Source: Isoperla grammatica (lineage: Eukaryota > Arthropoda > Insecta > Plecoptera > Perlodidae). Taken from it: a DNA stretch of 64,000 bases. This document shows, in pieces, positions 31,718-43,403 of this stretch. Made by a program: the position numbers and the translations under genes. The stretch's first letter is position 1; each line of letters begins with the position of its first letter. The stretch is taken from NCBI GenBank assembly GCA_945910005.1, contig OX246745.1, positions 15,574,006-15,638,005 of the forward strand, read 5' to 3'. Under the pieces are notes generated by a model that was not told where the DNA came from, did not search any database, and was given only the letters and a program-made list of their open reading frames with translations.

Positions 31718-34700
31718 TTAGTTCAAAAATTTTCGCACTATCCTACACGTGTTCAAAATAATTGCTTTTTGCATCTCGATGTATACGTTCGGTTGGAGAC
31801 CAATTAGTTTAATACTGTCATGGAGTTTACGTGGAACAATGCCATTTGCTGATATAATTAACGGTATAACAGTTACATTATTCTGCTTCCACAACCTTTT
31901 TATTTCAATAGATAGTTCCTTATATCGGTTTATCTTTTCCCGCCAAGTTGTCTCTACATTGTGGCATAAAGGGACGGCAACATCAATTAAAATCGTTTCT
32001 TGTTTCTTCTTGTCAATAAATATAATATCCGGTCTATTGTGATGTATGGTTTGGTCTGTAATAACTGCCCGGTCGTAATATAATTTGTAGTCTTTACTAT
32101 CTAATACCTTTTCAGGCTTGTATTTGTAATACGCAGTGGTTGTGTTTATAAGTTTATACTTCATGGCTAATTTTTGATGTACAATGTTTGCAACTTGGTT
32201 ATGCCTATGAAGATAATCTGTTTGACAAAGCATTTTGCACCCAGATACAATATGTTCAATTGTTTCGCCGTTCATATTACATTTTCTACATTTATCATTC
32301 ACTGTTACGTCTTTCAGTATGTATTTTTTGTAATTGTTAGTCTTGATTACTTTATCTTGAATAGCGATCATAAATCCCTCTGTTTCGCTGAAAATGTCCC
32401 CGGACGTTAACCATTTGTTCGATGCTACCCTATCGACGCTATCCTTAAGAAGTTCTTTATAATGTCTGCTATGCAACGTCTTTTCTGATATTCTGATCTC
32501 TTTTGCTGTGTCAGAATTTAGTTTTTGAAGCAAGTTTAAATTTCCGTCATTTAAATTGAGGGGAGAAAGCGACTTGTCTGCCGATACTATAGCTCTATGA
32601 AGTTGTGAATGTGGGCATTTTGTATAAAAGTACTTTCTCAGAATTTCAATTTGTTTATAATATAAATTGTTTAAATCAATCAAGCCTCTTCCCCCTTTTT
32701 CTCTAGGTAGAGTCACTCGTTCTATTGCTGACTTAGGGTGATGACTTCTGTATTTGGTGAATGTTGTGCGGGTGAGAATTTCTAGGGCATGAAGTTCTGT
32801 CTGTGTCCAGTTAATAATTCCAAATGAATATGTTAGTACCGGTATAGCATAAGTGTTAATTGCTTTGATCTTGTTTTTACCATTCAATTGTGTTTTTAAA
32901 ATGGATCCTATTCGTTTCTTGTATGCAGAAATTAGTGTACTTTTCATCAGTTTATGATCAATTCGTTTAGCCTGCGCAAATCCTAGATATTTGTATATAT
33001 CTTCTTCGTCCATTACTCCAATCCGGTTGTCTTCGTCAATTTCAAACTCTTCTAATTTCGTAATCTTTCCTTTGATGACATGAAGTGACTTACATTTATC
33101 AATTCCAAAATCCATACATATATCTCTACTGAATTCTAACGTTGAGTTAAGAAGATTCGTCATGTGTGTCGCATTTAAAGCATATAGCTTGAGATCGTCC
33201 ATGTAGAATAGATGTGAAAGTGTGTGGCAAACCGTATTACCGTCCTTTATCTTGAAACCATGTGTAGATTTGTTTAGTATATGAGATAATGGATTTAATG
33301 AAAGACAAAACCATAACGCACTAAACGAGTCACCTTGAAAAATACCTCGTCGGATGTTAACTGGGTCAGTACATATCTGCTCTTTGCCTACGTTTAACTT
33401 TAATGTTGTTTTCCAACTCGTCATCGCTGTCCGCAAAAAGTTTACTATCAATGGGTTTACTTTATAAATTTCCAGTATCTGTATTAGCCACGAATGTGGT
33501 GACGAATCATACGCTTTCTTGTAATCAATATAGCTAACGTGAATGTTTCTCTTCTTGTTGAAAGCTTGGTTCATTACAACAGAATCGATAATTAATTGTT
33601 CCTTACACCCTTGCGACAATTTACGACATCCCTTTTGTTCTTCAGCTAATATATTGTGTTCTTCGCAGTGACTATATATTTTATTTGTTATGCACGATGT
33701 CAAGATTTTGTAAATAGTAGGTAAGCATGTAATTGGTCTATATTTACTTGGATTTTTGGTGTCATTATCTTTTGGTTTAAGAAATGTTATTCCTTCAGTA
33801 AAGAAATCTGGTAAATCCTTGTCTCCTAATATAAATTCATTAAGACATTTAGCAATCTGGGTGTGCATGTTTGAAAACTTCTTGTACCAAAAATTTTGAA
33901 TGTTATCGTTACCGGGTGCTTTCCAATTATGAGTATTTCGTATCGTTGATTTTATATCATTTACACTGATGCCATCAAATGTCATTTCTTCGATATCACT
34001 CATTGCCTCAATTTCATCTTGAATCCATGTTGCATTGTGATTGTGCATTAATGGGTTACTCCATATCCCACCCCAAAACTGCTCAATCTCTGTCTTCGAT
34101 GGTATACCATTGCCTACTATTTCTTCTTTATTGTTAATTTGCTGATAGAATTCTTTTTCTTTTTCTTTAAACATTTCGTTTTGTTCTTTTCTATCACTAC
34201 ACTCTTTATATCTTCGTAGTCTTTTGGCTAATGCACTTACTTTTTGCTTTAGAGTATCCAAATATTCGTTTGTAGCCTCGTTCGGTGTTTCATGTACAGT
34301 ATGAATTTTAAACCTTTCAAATATGTGTTTGCAATATTGTAATATCTTTTTAGATCTATTACCCATCCTGAATTGTTCTAATCTCCCAATATCTCTCCTT
34401 AACTCGTTGACGCGTTTGACTAATCTTCGTTCCCATTTTGGAGTCTTATTTGTTTTTATGTTCTGAGAATGTACCAACTTTATTTTTAATCCTAATTGTC
34501 TGACCACTGCTACGGCTCCACAATATATTGCTGCATGCACTTCCTCAAACGACAATTCTTTCTTCGCGTAATCTAACAATATATGTGCGTTCATTACGTG
34601 CATTACTATGTCCATTTGCTTAGACTGTTTAGGTTTAGGAATTCTAGGTCTCTTGTTCGGTTCTATATGTGCAAATTCTGTCAAAGCATTTTCAAAAGCT

Positions 34701-35224
34701 AAATGTAATATGTTCTTTAACTCGTCTATTTCTTGTGTGTTCCCTCTTGTATTCTCTTGTTCAATGTTATTAATAGGTGGATGTTGGTGATGTACCTCTT
34801 GTGTGTTCTGACCTTCTGGTAGATCTACTTGTTCCATTAATTCTTGTCGTAGATGGTCATCGTTTCTTGATGCTTCCATGATGTGCTCCTCGTTCGCCAA
34901 ATCCTCTTCATTTTCTTGATCTATTTGTAGTTCTTCCTCTACTTCATGTCTTATTACGTTCAATAGATTAAATGGTAGCATACCATTACTTACAATTATT
35001 CTCCTTTGGTCTGCTACTCTTTGTTCGGTTACATCTACTAATGGGTATTCACGTGTAAATGCTCGGTGCAGTTCTTGTCGATATCCAACTAATCTAGTTT
35101 CTAATAACGTAATTCTATAGAAGTTGCGCATCACACAAATGTTCATATTATCTGTCCATTTGATACGCTGCCTCACTCTTCCAGATTTGGTGGTCTGTTG
35201 CGATAATACATCAGAAGCATCCAT
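31718..35224 (-). CDS. R4/Dong-type ORF: Myb-like N-terminus, reverse transcriptase, restriction-like endonuclease
   Basis: An uninterrupted 1168-codon ORF. Residues about 15-115 form a basic Myb-like region (RIKWTDNMN ... VTEQRVADQRR). Reverse transcriptase motifs lie at about 430-700: YRPITCLPTIYKIL, EEQKGCRKLSQGCKEQLIID, SYIDYKKAYDS (catalytic Asp), RRGIFQGDSFSALWF and FYMDDLKLYA (YxDD catalytic pair). Then come the thumb (NRIGVMDEEDIYKYLGF) and GGRGLIDL. Near 1010 is a CRKC...HIVSGC knuckle, followed by PDIIFI-(x)9-ILIDVAVP, the PD...D core of the restriction-like endonuclease shared by R2/R4/Dong elements. All key residues are intact. A typical single-ORF element of this clade has 1000-1200 codons. 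It performs target-primed reverse transcription of its own RNA at cleaved genomic sites. Confidence 0.9.
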   Translation of the reverse strand: MDASDVLSQQTTKSGRVRQRIKWTDNMNICVMRNFYRITLLETRLVGYRQELHRAFTREYPLVDVTEQRVADQRRIIVSNGMLPFNLLNVIRHEVEEELQIDQENEEDLANEEHIMEASRNDDHLRQELMEQVDLPEGQNTQEVHHQHPPINNIEQENTRGNTQEIDELKNILHLAFENALTEFAHIEPNKRPRIPKPKQSKQMDIVMHVMNAHILLDYAKKELSFEEVHAAIYCGAVAVVRQLGLKIKLVHSQNIKTNKTPKWERRLVKRVNELRRDIGRLEQFRMGNRSKKILQYCKHIFERFKIHTVHETPNEATNEYLDTLKQKVSALAKRLRRYKECSDRKEQNEMFKEKEKEFYQQINNKEEIVGNGIPSKTEIEQFWGGIWSNPLMHNHNATWIQDEIEAMSDIEEMTFDGISVNDIKSTIRNTHNWKAPGNDNIQNFWYKKFSNMHTQIAKCLNEFILGDKDLPDFFTEGITFLKPKDNDTKNPSKYRPITCLPTIYKILTSCITNKIYSHCEEHNILAEEQKGCRKLSQGCKEQLIIDSVVMNQAFNKKRNIHVSYIDYKKAYDSSPHSWLIQILEIYKVNPLIVNFLRTAMTSWKTTLKLNVGKEQICTDPVNIRRGIFQGDSFSALWFCLSLNPLSHILNKSTHGFKIKDGNTVCHTLSHLFYMDDLKLYALNATHMTNLLNSTLEFSRDICMDFGIDKCKSLHVIKGKITKLEEFEIDEDNRIGVMDEEDIYKYLGFAQAKRIDHKLMKSTLISAYKKRIGSILKTQLNGKNKIKAINTYAIPVLTYSFGIINWTQTELHALEILTRTTFTKYRSHHPKSAIERVTLPREKGGRGLIDLNNLYYKQIEILRKYFYTKCPHSQLHRAIVSADKSLSPLNLNDGNLNLLQKLNSDTAKEIRISEKTLHSRHYKELLKDSVDRVASNKWLTSGDIFSETEGFMIAIQDKVIKTNNYKKYILKDVTVNDKCRKCNMNGETIEHIVSGCKMLCQTDYLHRHNQVANIVHQKLAMKYKLINTTTAYYKYKPEKVLDSKDYKLYYDRAVITDQTIHHNRPDIIFIDKKKQETILIDVAVPLCHNVETTWREKINRYKELSIEIKRLWKQNNVTVIPLIISANGIVPRKLHDSIKLIGLQPNVYIEMQKAIILNTCRIVRKFLN

Positions 35225-35849
35225 AATCTGTTTGTTTATTTACTAAATGTCAAAGTTCATTGTTCTGTCAAACTAAGTTCTTTGTCACAGAAAGTTAATA
35301 TTGTTTTTCAAAGAAATCAAAGCACTTAATGTCACACTTTTCTTTACACTCACAACTTGGCCGTGCCCCGTCAATAAATAACACACGCAATTACAAGGCG
35401 CTGAGTTGGAGTTGAATGACAGTTTCAAATTTCACAGATTTTGAAGACGAAATCTTCTTAATTCTGGAAACAAATAAAAAGTGCTTACATACAACCGTAA
35501 AACATATATCTAGTTACAATATTATCGAATCAAATTACAAGTACAAGACCTTGACGTGTCCAGATCTAGCTTCAATCTGTCAAAATCAACACTAAATTCA
35601 ACTGTTCCTATGTTTCTCAAGCAAGGCCCTGGACTAAAATGTAAGCCTACAAAATTAAACTTCTATTTATATACAAAGTAATGGATACTGGTACTTCCCT
35701 TTATGTCTTCTTGTAGTAAATCACTCGTAGATCTCAATGCCGTGAAAATTGTTGGTTGATTACAGCTTTTTCCCTTTGAAATGCGATATATTATCAGCAG
35801 CGACTGGGAACGTGTAGACTTTTAGGGGTTACCAGGTAACCCCTATGTA

Positions 35850-35887
<38 letters not shown>

Positions 35888-35894
35888 CATCATT

Positions 35895-35974
<80 letters not shown>

Positions 35975-35990
35975 TAATATTATTATTTAT
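35850..35990. repeat. (ATT)n microsatellite at the Dong 5' flank
   Basis: About 45 near-perfect ATT units with a few ATC, AGT and ACT interruptions, directly next to the 5' end of the retrotransposon. Confidence 0.95.
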
Positions 35991-38060
35991 TGTAAGGAAT
36001 AAAGTGCTAAAGTTGTTTGTTTTCTTTAAGATAGTTCACGTACATGAGTGTTTCTCAACGAATGTTCGATCTTTTTCTAGTGATATATTTAAGTATGTCT
36101 AAATCCGTTAATCCGAAAGCGATGTAGTTAGCTGACAACCATAACAAAAACAAGTACAAACAGGAAAACGCCATTTGATTACAATGTAGATCCCACTCAC
36201 TTACTTGGGATTATGTTACCTCTAGCATTTTGTGCGTTGTTTATAAGTGCATTGAGAAGGTAATGTAGGCTTTAGGGGATCGTCATGTTCCCAGGTTGGT
36301 CGATTCCCTATTCCCGATTCTATGCACGCATTTCATAGCTCCAGGCTTCGTGTATGCAATCTACGGGGAAAGAGGGTGGTGGGTGGGGGGGGGGGGGGGG
36401 AGGGGGGTATTACATAATAATGCCTCGTTAACATCGTTTGAGGTCAGTTTAAACAATGAAGGCACCGTCCTTACGGCAAACATACCACGGCTGCTGATGA
36501 GGATTTTAAACTGTTAACACCCGAAGCTCGGAAAATCAATTTTGACGCATATTGATAATAACGACATTATTCATGTCGAAATTACGAGAATGCTGACGGT
36601 TAAAATTAGATACATTATTCCCCTACACGTTTTAGGGACGAATTATTTTTGTAGTTTAATGCGTGGGATTACTACATGTGAGAAGTATGTTATGATATTT
36701 ACAGCAAAACCGATATGTATATCAACATTTGAAAACGTTTTTGGGCGGGGCCGGTTTGCTGAACCGTTTTTGGGCTCTGTGATAGACGTAGTCTGTGTAA
36801 TAACAAATCCAATTTTATCTTAGTTTAGTCTTATATTAGAACCAGGATTATTAATTAAGCATATTACCAGCAATGTTAATACAAAATCTGTAAAGAGTGT
36901 TATACACTCAAGATTGTACTACAATAAAGTTTCATATTCATATTCATAATTGGATTTATTTGGGATTCTAGTATCATTTTTAAATAATTTGTCTTCTAAT
37001 TGTTTTTTTAAAATAACCTCATCACTAGTAATGCTACTAATTACCTAAGCCACATAGTGTTAAAAATATATAATTGGCTGTTTTAAAATTATGTGTCCAA
37101 GTAAGTGAACTATATATCTTATGAAAATAAACACATTACATAAGTGTAATACCAGCTTCATTCTTCACTTTATCGTTACTCAGCCATTTACTGTGTCAAC
37201 TTTGTACGAGATATTATAATAATTGGTATAATAAACAACATGCGCATTTTGCTAATTTATAATTCTCGTTAATACACCTTCTTATCTTTCCATTACACAT
37301 GTAAGGCATGTTGCTTTCTAAAGAGAAATGCAACCGTTTAGTAAACAGCCATTACTACGTCGTCTTGTCTATGTAAACATCGTCGGATCGATTGAGTTGG
37401 GTGATTCGCTGCTGCAGGTGAAGATAATGTTTTAATACCTCTAGATCAATGCGAATAGCGGTACTAAGTGAGTTTCTCAAGTAACATAAAGTAATGGCAA
37501 ACTGAAGGTAAACTGTAGCATCGCCATCAGTTGAGCGTATGGGCAATAGACGGCGATGCGCTTATGGGCCGGTTGTGGCGTTGGCCTGTTTGCCGTAAAA
37601 GCTGGTTTGCGTAGGGATGAACTTAGAATTGTATTTATTTATTTATTTATTTAAAGATACATGATAGCAATACATACATTTTTCGTTTACATTCAATGTT
37701 ATATGTTACATGTTGCATAATACATTATCCATTATAAACATAAACGCTCCATAACGCTACTGACTGAAAGAAGAGGAGATCACAAAAGTCGTGACTCTTG
37801 TGTGTGTGGACCGCCTCTCTGCCATTCAGTTATTATTGAATTGTTTTTGAGTAAATAAATCATTTATGATTTATAAATGTTTTGAACAGTTAATTCAAAG
37901 TAACTAAACTAGACTTAACTAATAAACAAAGTTGAAACGTACAAAACATATGTCACTGTTCACATAACAATTAAAGACAAATCACTTTGACCAACAGAGT
38001 TGACAAAATTTCAACTCAAGTAACAAATTCTTAGTTCACTAGTGAAAAAACGGGGTAAAA
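35991..38060. other. intergenic, partly repeat-derived
   Basis: It contains a G16 run at 36385-36400 and an (ATTT)n-type retroposon tail at 37625-37655. The latter is probably the reversed 3' end of a LINE extending to about 37850; no coding signature was seen. The remainder is anonymous. Confidence 0.35.
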
Positions 38061-38082
38061 TGAGCTTCTTTCTTACAGTTCA

Positions 38083-38260
38083 GCCGGCGCAGTTGGCCGA
38101 GGTCGATTAGGCGTTGGTCTAGTAAACCGCGGTCTCTGCGTTCCAGGTTCGGATCCGGCTTGGGCATGGATGTCATGTGACGTTTTTTCATCCTCATAAT
38201 CACACACTCATCGTCTCAATTAGCCTCGTTGGAAAAATATGGGACAATAGACTACCGCAG
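38083..38260 (+). mobile_element. tRNA-derived SINE, family B
   Basis: A 77-nt tRNA-like head (38083-38159) starts GCCGGCGCAGTTGGCCGAGG and ends with the B-box-containing CCAGGTTCGGATCCGGC. Five bases at each end pair (GCCGG/CCGGC), and a long variable arm resembles class II (Leu/Ser-like) tRNAs. The head continues into a body with TGGATGTCATGTGACG and CATCCTCATAATCACACACT, so it is a SINE and not a tRNA gene. Confidence 0.6.
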
Positions 38261-41026
38261 TCAACAGAAGTATTAAACAATTGAAAACAAATAGAAATGG
38301 CACAAAAAATGCAACTTGGCAAATAAAAATCACATAAAAATAAACATAAGTATTTCCCCCTGTACATAACTACCATATAAGTTTAAATAATTCCGTGGAT
38401 TTGTCAAAGAGCTCCATAAAGTGTCTCATCTTGGTCCAAGTTCTTAAATTCCAAAGTTTTGTGTGTAAACAACTTAGCAAATTGTTAATCACTAATTCTA
38501 AGTTCTTAAGCATCTACGTAGACGAGTCTTAAGCGGGCTGTCACTTCTGGGCCATAGTTGGGGCTCGCTGTAGTAAAACCGATCAGTTGCGAAAATACTA
38601 GAAAATGCGTTTTCGATGCCGAGCCGCCTCAGTTTTCCCGTCATGGAGCGAGAGTAGCGTGTACTGTAGCAACGCCGGCAGTTCTTTTGAAATTAATGTT
38701 TTCCCAGTATACGAACGCTAGCTATATCTTGAAGACAAACAAAGAAGCCTCTAAAGCGAAGCCAAGCCCATGTCTACATTGACTGGGCAAAATTAATTTA
38801 AAAAATAAGAACTTGAGAAATAAGAAACAAAAAAAAACTTTAAAGACTGATTAAAGGGATACTGATGGAAGGAGTTTGAGCACATGCGTAAGTTGAGAAG
38901 CAGGCCATGTTTCTCAGAATATGAGTATCAGCAGGTGATTCTTCGAGTACTTACACAATTGTATTGTTGCTATTTTTACCGTGGAGCCATTAACAAAAGT
39001 TTGAAAAACGTAAATAAATAAGTAAATCAAATTGCATTTATTGTCTTTGTCTACTCACTCAGTTTCAAGAACTAATTTTACCAAACGCAACGGGTATGAT
39101 ATGCTCGATGCAGCTCTTCCCATCGTACGAGGGCGGCTCTATTTGATGTCGAGTGCGCGTCGTCAAACATCAAATATCCCCTAACGACCTTTGGACTGTT
39201 GTGAAGTGAGAGGAGTCAGTAAGTACCCCCCCCCCCCCCACTATCATCCTTTTTGAGAACGATAAGTAAAAAAGTTATCTTTTCGTTAAAAGTTATCTTT
39301 GCTGCAAATGATCTGTTTTAATTCAAGCTCTTTCATTGGCTGGCTTAGAAATCTCTTCTATATGTGCTCGGTGATGTAACCACATTACGAGCTTCGTTCA
39401 TCAACTCATATCTATCGATGTAAAGTGAAAAAACACTTATCTTCTCCCATAAAGAATTGCCCTGCAGGTGTAAGTTATTTTTTTGGTCGATACCGAAATA
39501 GCGTTGTGGTTCGTTGCAGCAAGCCAGAATTACACCCATAAATGTTCTATTTACAGCGAAGGAATAGCTCGAATGTTAAAACCAGCGCGAAATTATAGTT
39601 GTTTATTAGTAATATGTTGAGAACTCGACACATTAAAAGAAGTAATGATAATTACCCGTATTGATAAAATGTTTGAAATGTTGTAATTGTCACTTGATAT
39701 TTTGGGAACGAATAATTCAAAACTATTAATTAAGTGTCTGGAATGTCAACCGTATCACAACATTTAAAGGGTATTTTTTAAACCAGGATTTAGTTCTTAC
39801 AAAACCACATCTTGTTTATTAATCACTTTTTTAATATTGAGCAGCGTTCTCAAGAAGACATTCCTAAAAAACTTTAATATTGTGCAGTTTTAATATGAGG
39901 AGTAACGACGAGGAAAACCTCCCAAAGCGGTGATAAGTCTGCGTACGGGGTGGAAAATATATCTTTCATTTGCGTCTACTTTTTCTGGTAACTGATTGGG
40001 TATAGATAGACAATGAATATAATTTTTCTTTAAAAAGCACAGGTTATTGAAACCTCAACCTCACGTTAATTATCTGACTCTCTGAAAGAATGTTCGAGAC
40101 GAAACGTCTGTAGCAAGACAGATATTCAGTTGTTATCATAAATATATTTATATATAAAAAAAAAAAAAAAAAAAAAAAAAAACTCCGAACACAACTTAAT
40201 TGTGCAGAAAAAACAAACAAACGGGAAAGCCCATGTGTTTCAAGTTACAGGGAGAACTTGGTTGTTCTGCGCCCTCGTAATTATTATTTTAACGAGGAAA
40301 ATGACGATCCGCGCGTTATTACAAAGGAGCTTTGTTAATAAATATCTTTTGAGCCGTGACAAGAATTCCTCTCCAAATGTGTCGTTTAAGTGGTAATAAC
40401 TTGCGACAATCATAAGTTAACATACATCGTTAAAATCTATTCCATGTTGTGTGTAACATAAACCCGTTATAGGTGGTTAATCAAAGGACTATTCAAACGC
40501 CTGCGTATACGTTTTGAAGCGTACGTAGAGCGTGCAAGCTATTCAAACACAACTACGACAACATACAAATTAGTTTTGGAATTATAATATGGTCTCGAAT
40601 TGAGTATCGTATTTGTTCGTCTTTTGAAAATGATATGACACGTAAGGATATAGATTGCTTAGCCGTAGTAGAATGACGTTATTTTCACGTTAATTTCAAG
40701 AAGAAATTTCGTAAATTTATAAAAAAAAACAAAAAAAAATTATATCATATTTTTGTAAAACAAATTAGTTTATACTTGATTTATAAGTACGATTGTAAAA
40801 ATAGTTATGCAACGCAACAAGAATCATCGTTAATACTTGAGACTAGAAAAGGTGTTCAAGGTGATTCCACCCCCTAGTTAACATTAAAACATGAATAAAA
40901 CAACGTATGGAGTGTCTAACTAATATCAAATATATGCGCGTTTGAGGAGATCAAAACAATTTTCAAAAACAATTTCTTTAAATGCATAATACGGTATTCA
41001 TTCTTTTATGAAGAATGCGACAATCG
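38261..41026. other. intergenic stretch without recognised genes
   Basis: It holds a C-run at 39227-39239, a poly-A run at 40157-40182 after TATATATA, and otherwise AT-rich DNA. A slightly GC-richer patch at 38540-38680 shows no motif. Nothing further is supportable. Confidence 0.35.
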
Positions 41027-41787
41027 ACATAATTAAGCGAGCGAAGCGAGCGTCTCCACTAGACTCTTATGGCACTTCGTTCTGTTTTTTTGTTTGTTTG
41101 TTTTTTTTGTTTTTTGTTTTTATGTCTGTCGATAGCGGTCGAACGGAAAGTCCGATCAACTTGAAATTTGGACCATCCACAAGCCTCGATATGTGGATTG
41201 AAGGTGTATAGTTTTGAGGCAAAATCGTTCGAAAAGTTACAAAGTTACTGCAAAATATTTTTCGGAAACAAAATGGTGGCAAAATGTGAGATAGCCATAT
41301 TTTTTTGCAGATTTTTCCGGTAACGAATATGTTCATTTAATGGCGATCTGATAAATATTGGCAAAGTTACACAAAAGTTACTCGAAAATATTTTTCTAAA
41401 ACACAGTAACGGCAAAATGTGAGGTCGCTACTTTGAAGTAAATATTTGTCCGGTCACGAATATACTAATATAAACGCAATCTGATACGTATTAGAGGCAG
41501 AAATTACTTTTCAAATGTTGTCAATAACTGTTAGTAACGGTGGCGGACCGCGGCGAAAACACTAGACAGAATGGCAACACAAATTCTTAGCAACGTACAT
41601 TGCACTGCATTCAACAATATCGGGAAGTATAATAGCTATGGAAATTAGAAAAAATTTTGTAATGCGCATTCTTGAATTGTTTTTTATTGTTGTTTTTATT
41701 AGCTTTGAGATCTTTTCGCCAGAACGTTCGTAGATATGGACGCGCTCGCTTAAAGCGTCAAACAGAGCGTTTTCCTAGTATACAATA
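41027..41787 (-). repeat. dispersed repeat family B, copy 2 (longer)
   Basis: Reverse-complement partner of 24745-25262. It begins AATTAAGCGAGCGAAGCGAG, includes TATGTCTGTCGATAGCGG and GTTAGTAACGGTGGCGGACC, and ends near TTTTCCTAGTATAC. It carries about 240 extra bp with GTTACxxAAAATATTTTTC repeats (41240-41500) that are missing from copy 1. No transposase or duplication was identified. Confidence 0.75.
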
Positions 41788-43403
41788 ATCCACATGCTAC
41801 ACGTATAGTAATACGTCCTGTATAATCGATTGCTTTGCTTTTACATGATTGAATATTCCTATAGTTATGATTTTAAAGCAAACTTTGACCTTAAAGTTTG
41901 TCCTATGGAGATAGGGGCCAAGAATCATCTGTGGTGTCTCCGTGCAACGTACACTATAAAACCATTCGCCCTCCAGCCACCCTATGTTGCCATCAATCAA
42001 GACACGTCAAAGCGCGTCTCGGGTTCAGAAAGCGGGCCTCAGGGACATTGCTTGAGAACATCTCAATAGAAAAGTTCATACATCCAATCCTAGAGACTGC
42101 GGGCTGACATGTCAATGGTAAATTGTAAAGCTGCATAAGATGGGGTGGAACGAAGACCGGCCGATTTGTATACAGATTTCTATTTGCTGCCGAAATTCAG
42201 AACCAGATATAAAATGATGCGGTAGCTGTATTATTATATGGGGAATAAGTATGCACACGTGATATCTTAGGTAGTGCGTGTGCCGAGACGAAATAAGTGA
42301 TGAAATACAGGAAACAAGTATAATCTTCTTCTTTAAAAAATCTAGAAATAGTTGTATGCATAAACGTCGTTAATAATTGTACTTGTAAGAATATCGGCGA
42401 TTCTAATGGTATGAGTATAACTTTCCTAATTGAGATTTATTGTAATTTCCCTATATCTCTCTTTTGTGTCACACCTAGATTCATTATGATTCCCCATTTT
42501 TATTTCCATCAATTTTGAATTCATAATAACCCTGATTCTCTTTTTTTATTCAGTGTAATATCCCTAATTCTCTTTCACATCAAGAATCGATGTAAAAAGT
42601 GATATCCCTACTTCTGAGCTAGAACCCAAACCTAAACTTAACATGTGTTTAGAGAAAGGATCTTCTGTTTTAATATAACAAAATGGTAGTTTCTGGTTTT
42701 CCCCGTACCATTTGCTGTTTTCATTATGCAGGTATTGTGTAACCGCATGTTATCGCAATTTCAATGAAAGTTTGTTCTGACAAGAACTGAAGCAAACCTC
42801 CCGCCATATGTGCAGGTAGGCCTTCCCTTGCCAATTGACACACCAGGGATGCAGTGCAAACATTGATTACATTCCTATTTGCTCAATCAATTTTTGTACA
42901 ACAATGAAGAATTGAAGAGTAGGACTGTTGTTGTCGGTACCAGGGGAACCAGCCGGTTATTATCCTGGGCCCGGATTCACAAGAGGTCCTAAGTTAGGCC
43001 GGTCTTAAAGTTAGGACAGGCCTAAGTTAGGCCCGAGATAAGACCAAAATAAGATAGGCCCTAGTAAAGTCCTAAGCCATATTCACAGAAAGTCTTAAAT
43101 ATGTCCTAGAGTTGTCCTAACTTAAGACCCTACGTCATAGATGACGTCATTGATTTTTGTTCGAAATTCAAATGATTTAAATCGACGGGATTTCGACTAA
43201 TCGATCATTGGAAGCGCTCGAAGAATGAAAGCGAAATAGAACAGTGTTTGTGTTATCTGTATATCCAGAAGGAAGAACTTGTCCACTGCTCACACACTTC
43301 AGTAAGTAAAACGACTAAATTAAATCATATTATATACTATTCTAATATTATATACTAAATTTAGTAGGTCTAATAACAATATTTTCCTTGGTACAGATAA
43401 ACT

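Larger units (their letters stand above)
31352..35849 (-). mobile_element. full-length R4/Dong-clade non-LTR retrotransposon
   Basis: The element reads from about 35849 down to about 31352: a 5' UTR of some 620 bp, one ORF (35224-31718) and a 3' UTR whose blocks recur at 15897-16120 and 16325-16440. The right flank (5' side) is a long (ATT)n tract at 35850-35990, and the left flank has TTATTATTATTTTATT at 31338-31353, so on the element strand both sides are TAA-type repeats, as expected for Dong. The 5' terminus carries the inverted pair AGGGGTTACC/GGTAACCCCT at 35824-35844. The exact ends are inferred. Confidence 0.75.
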
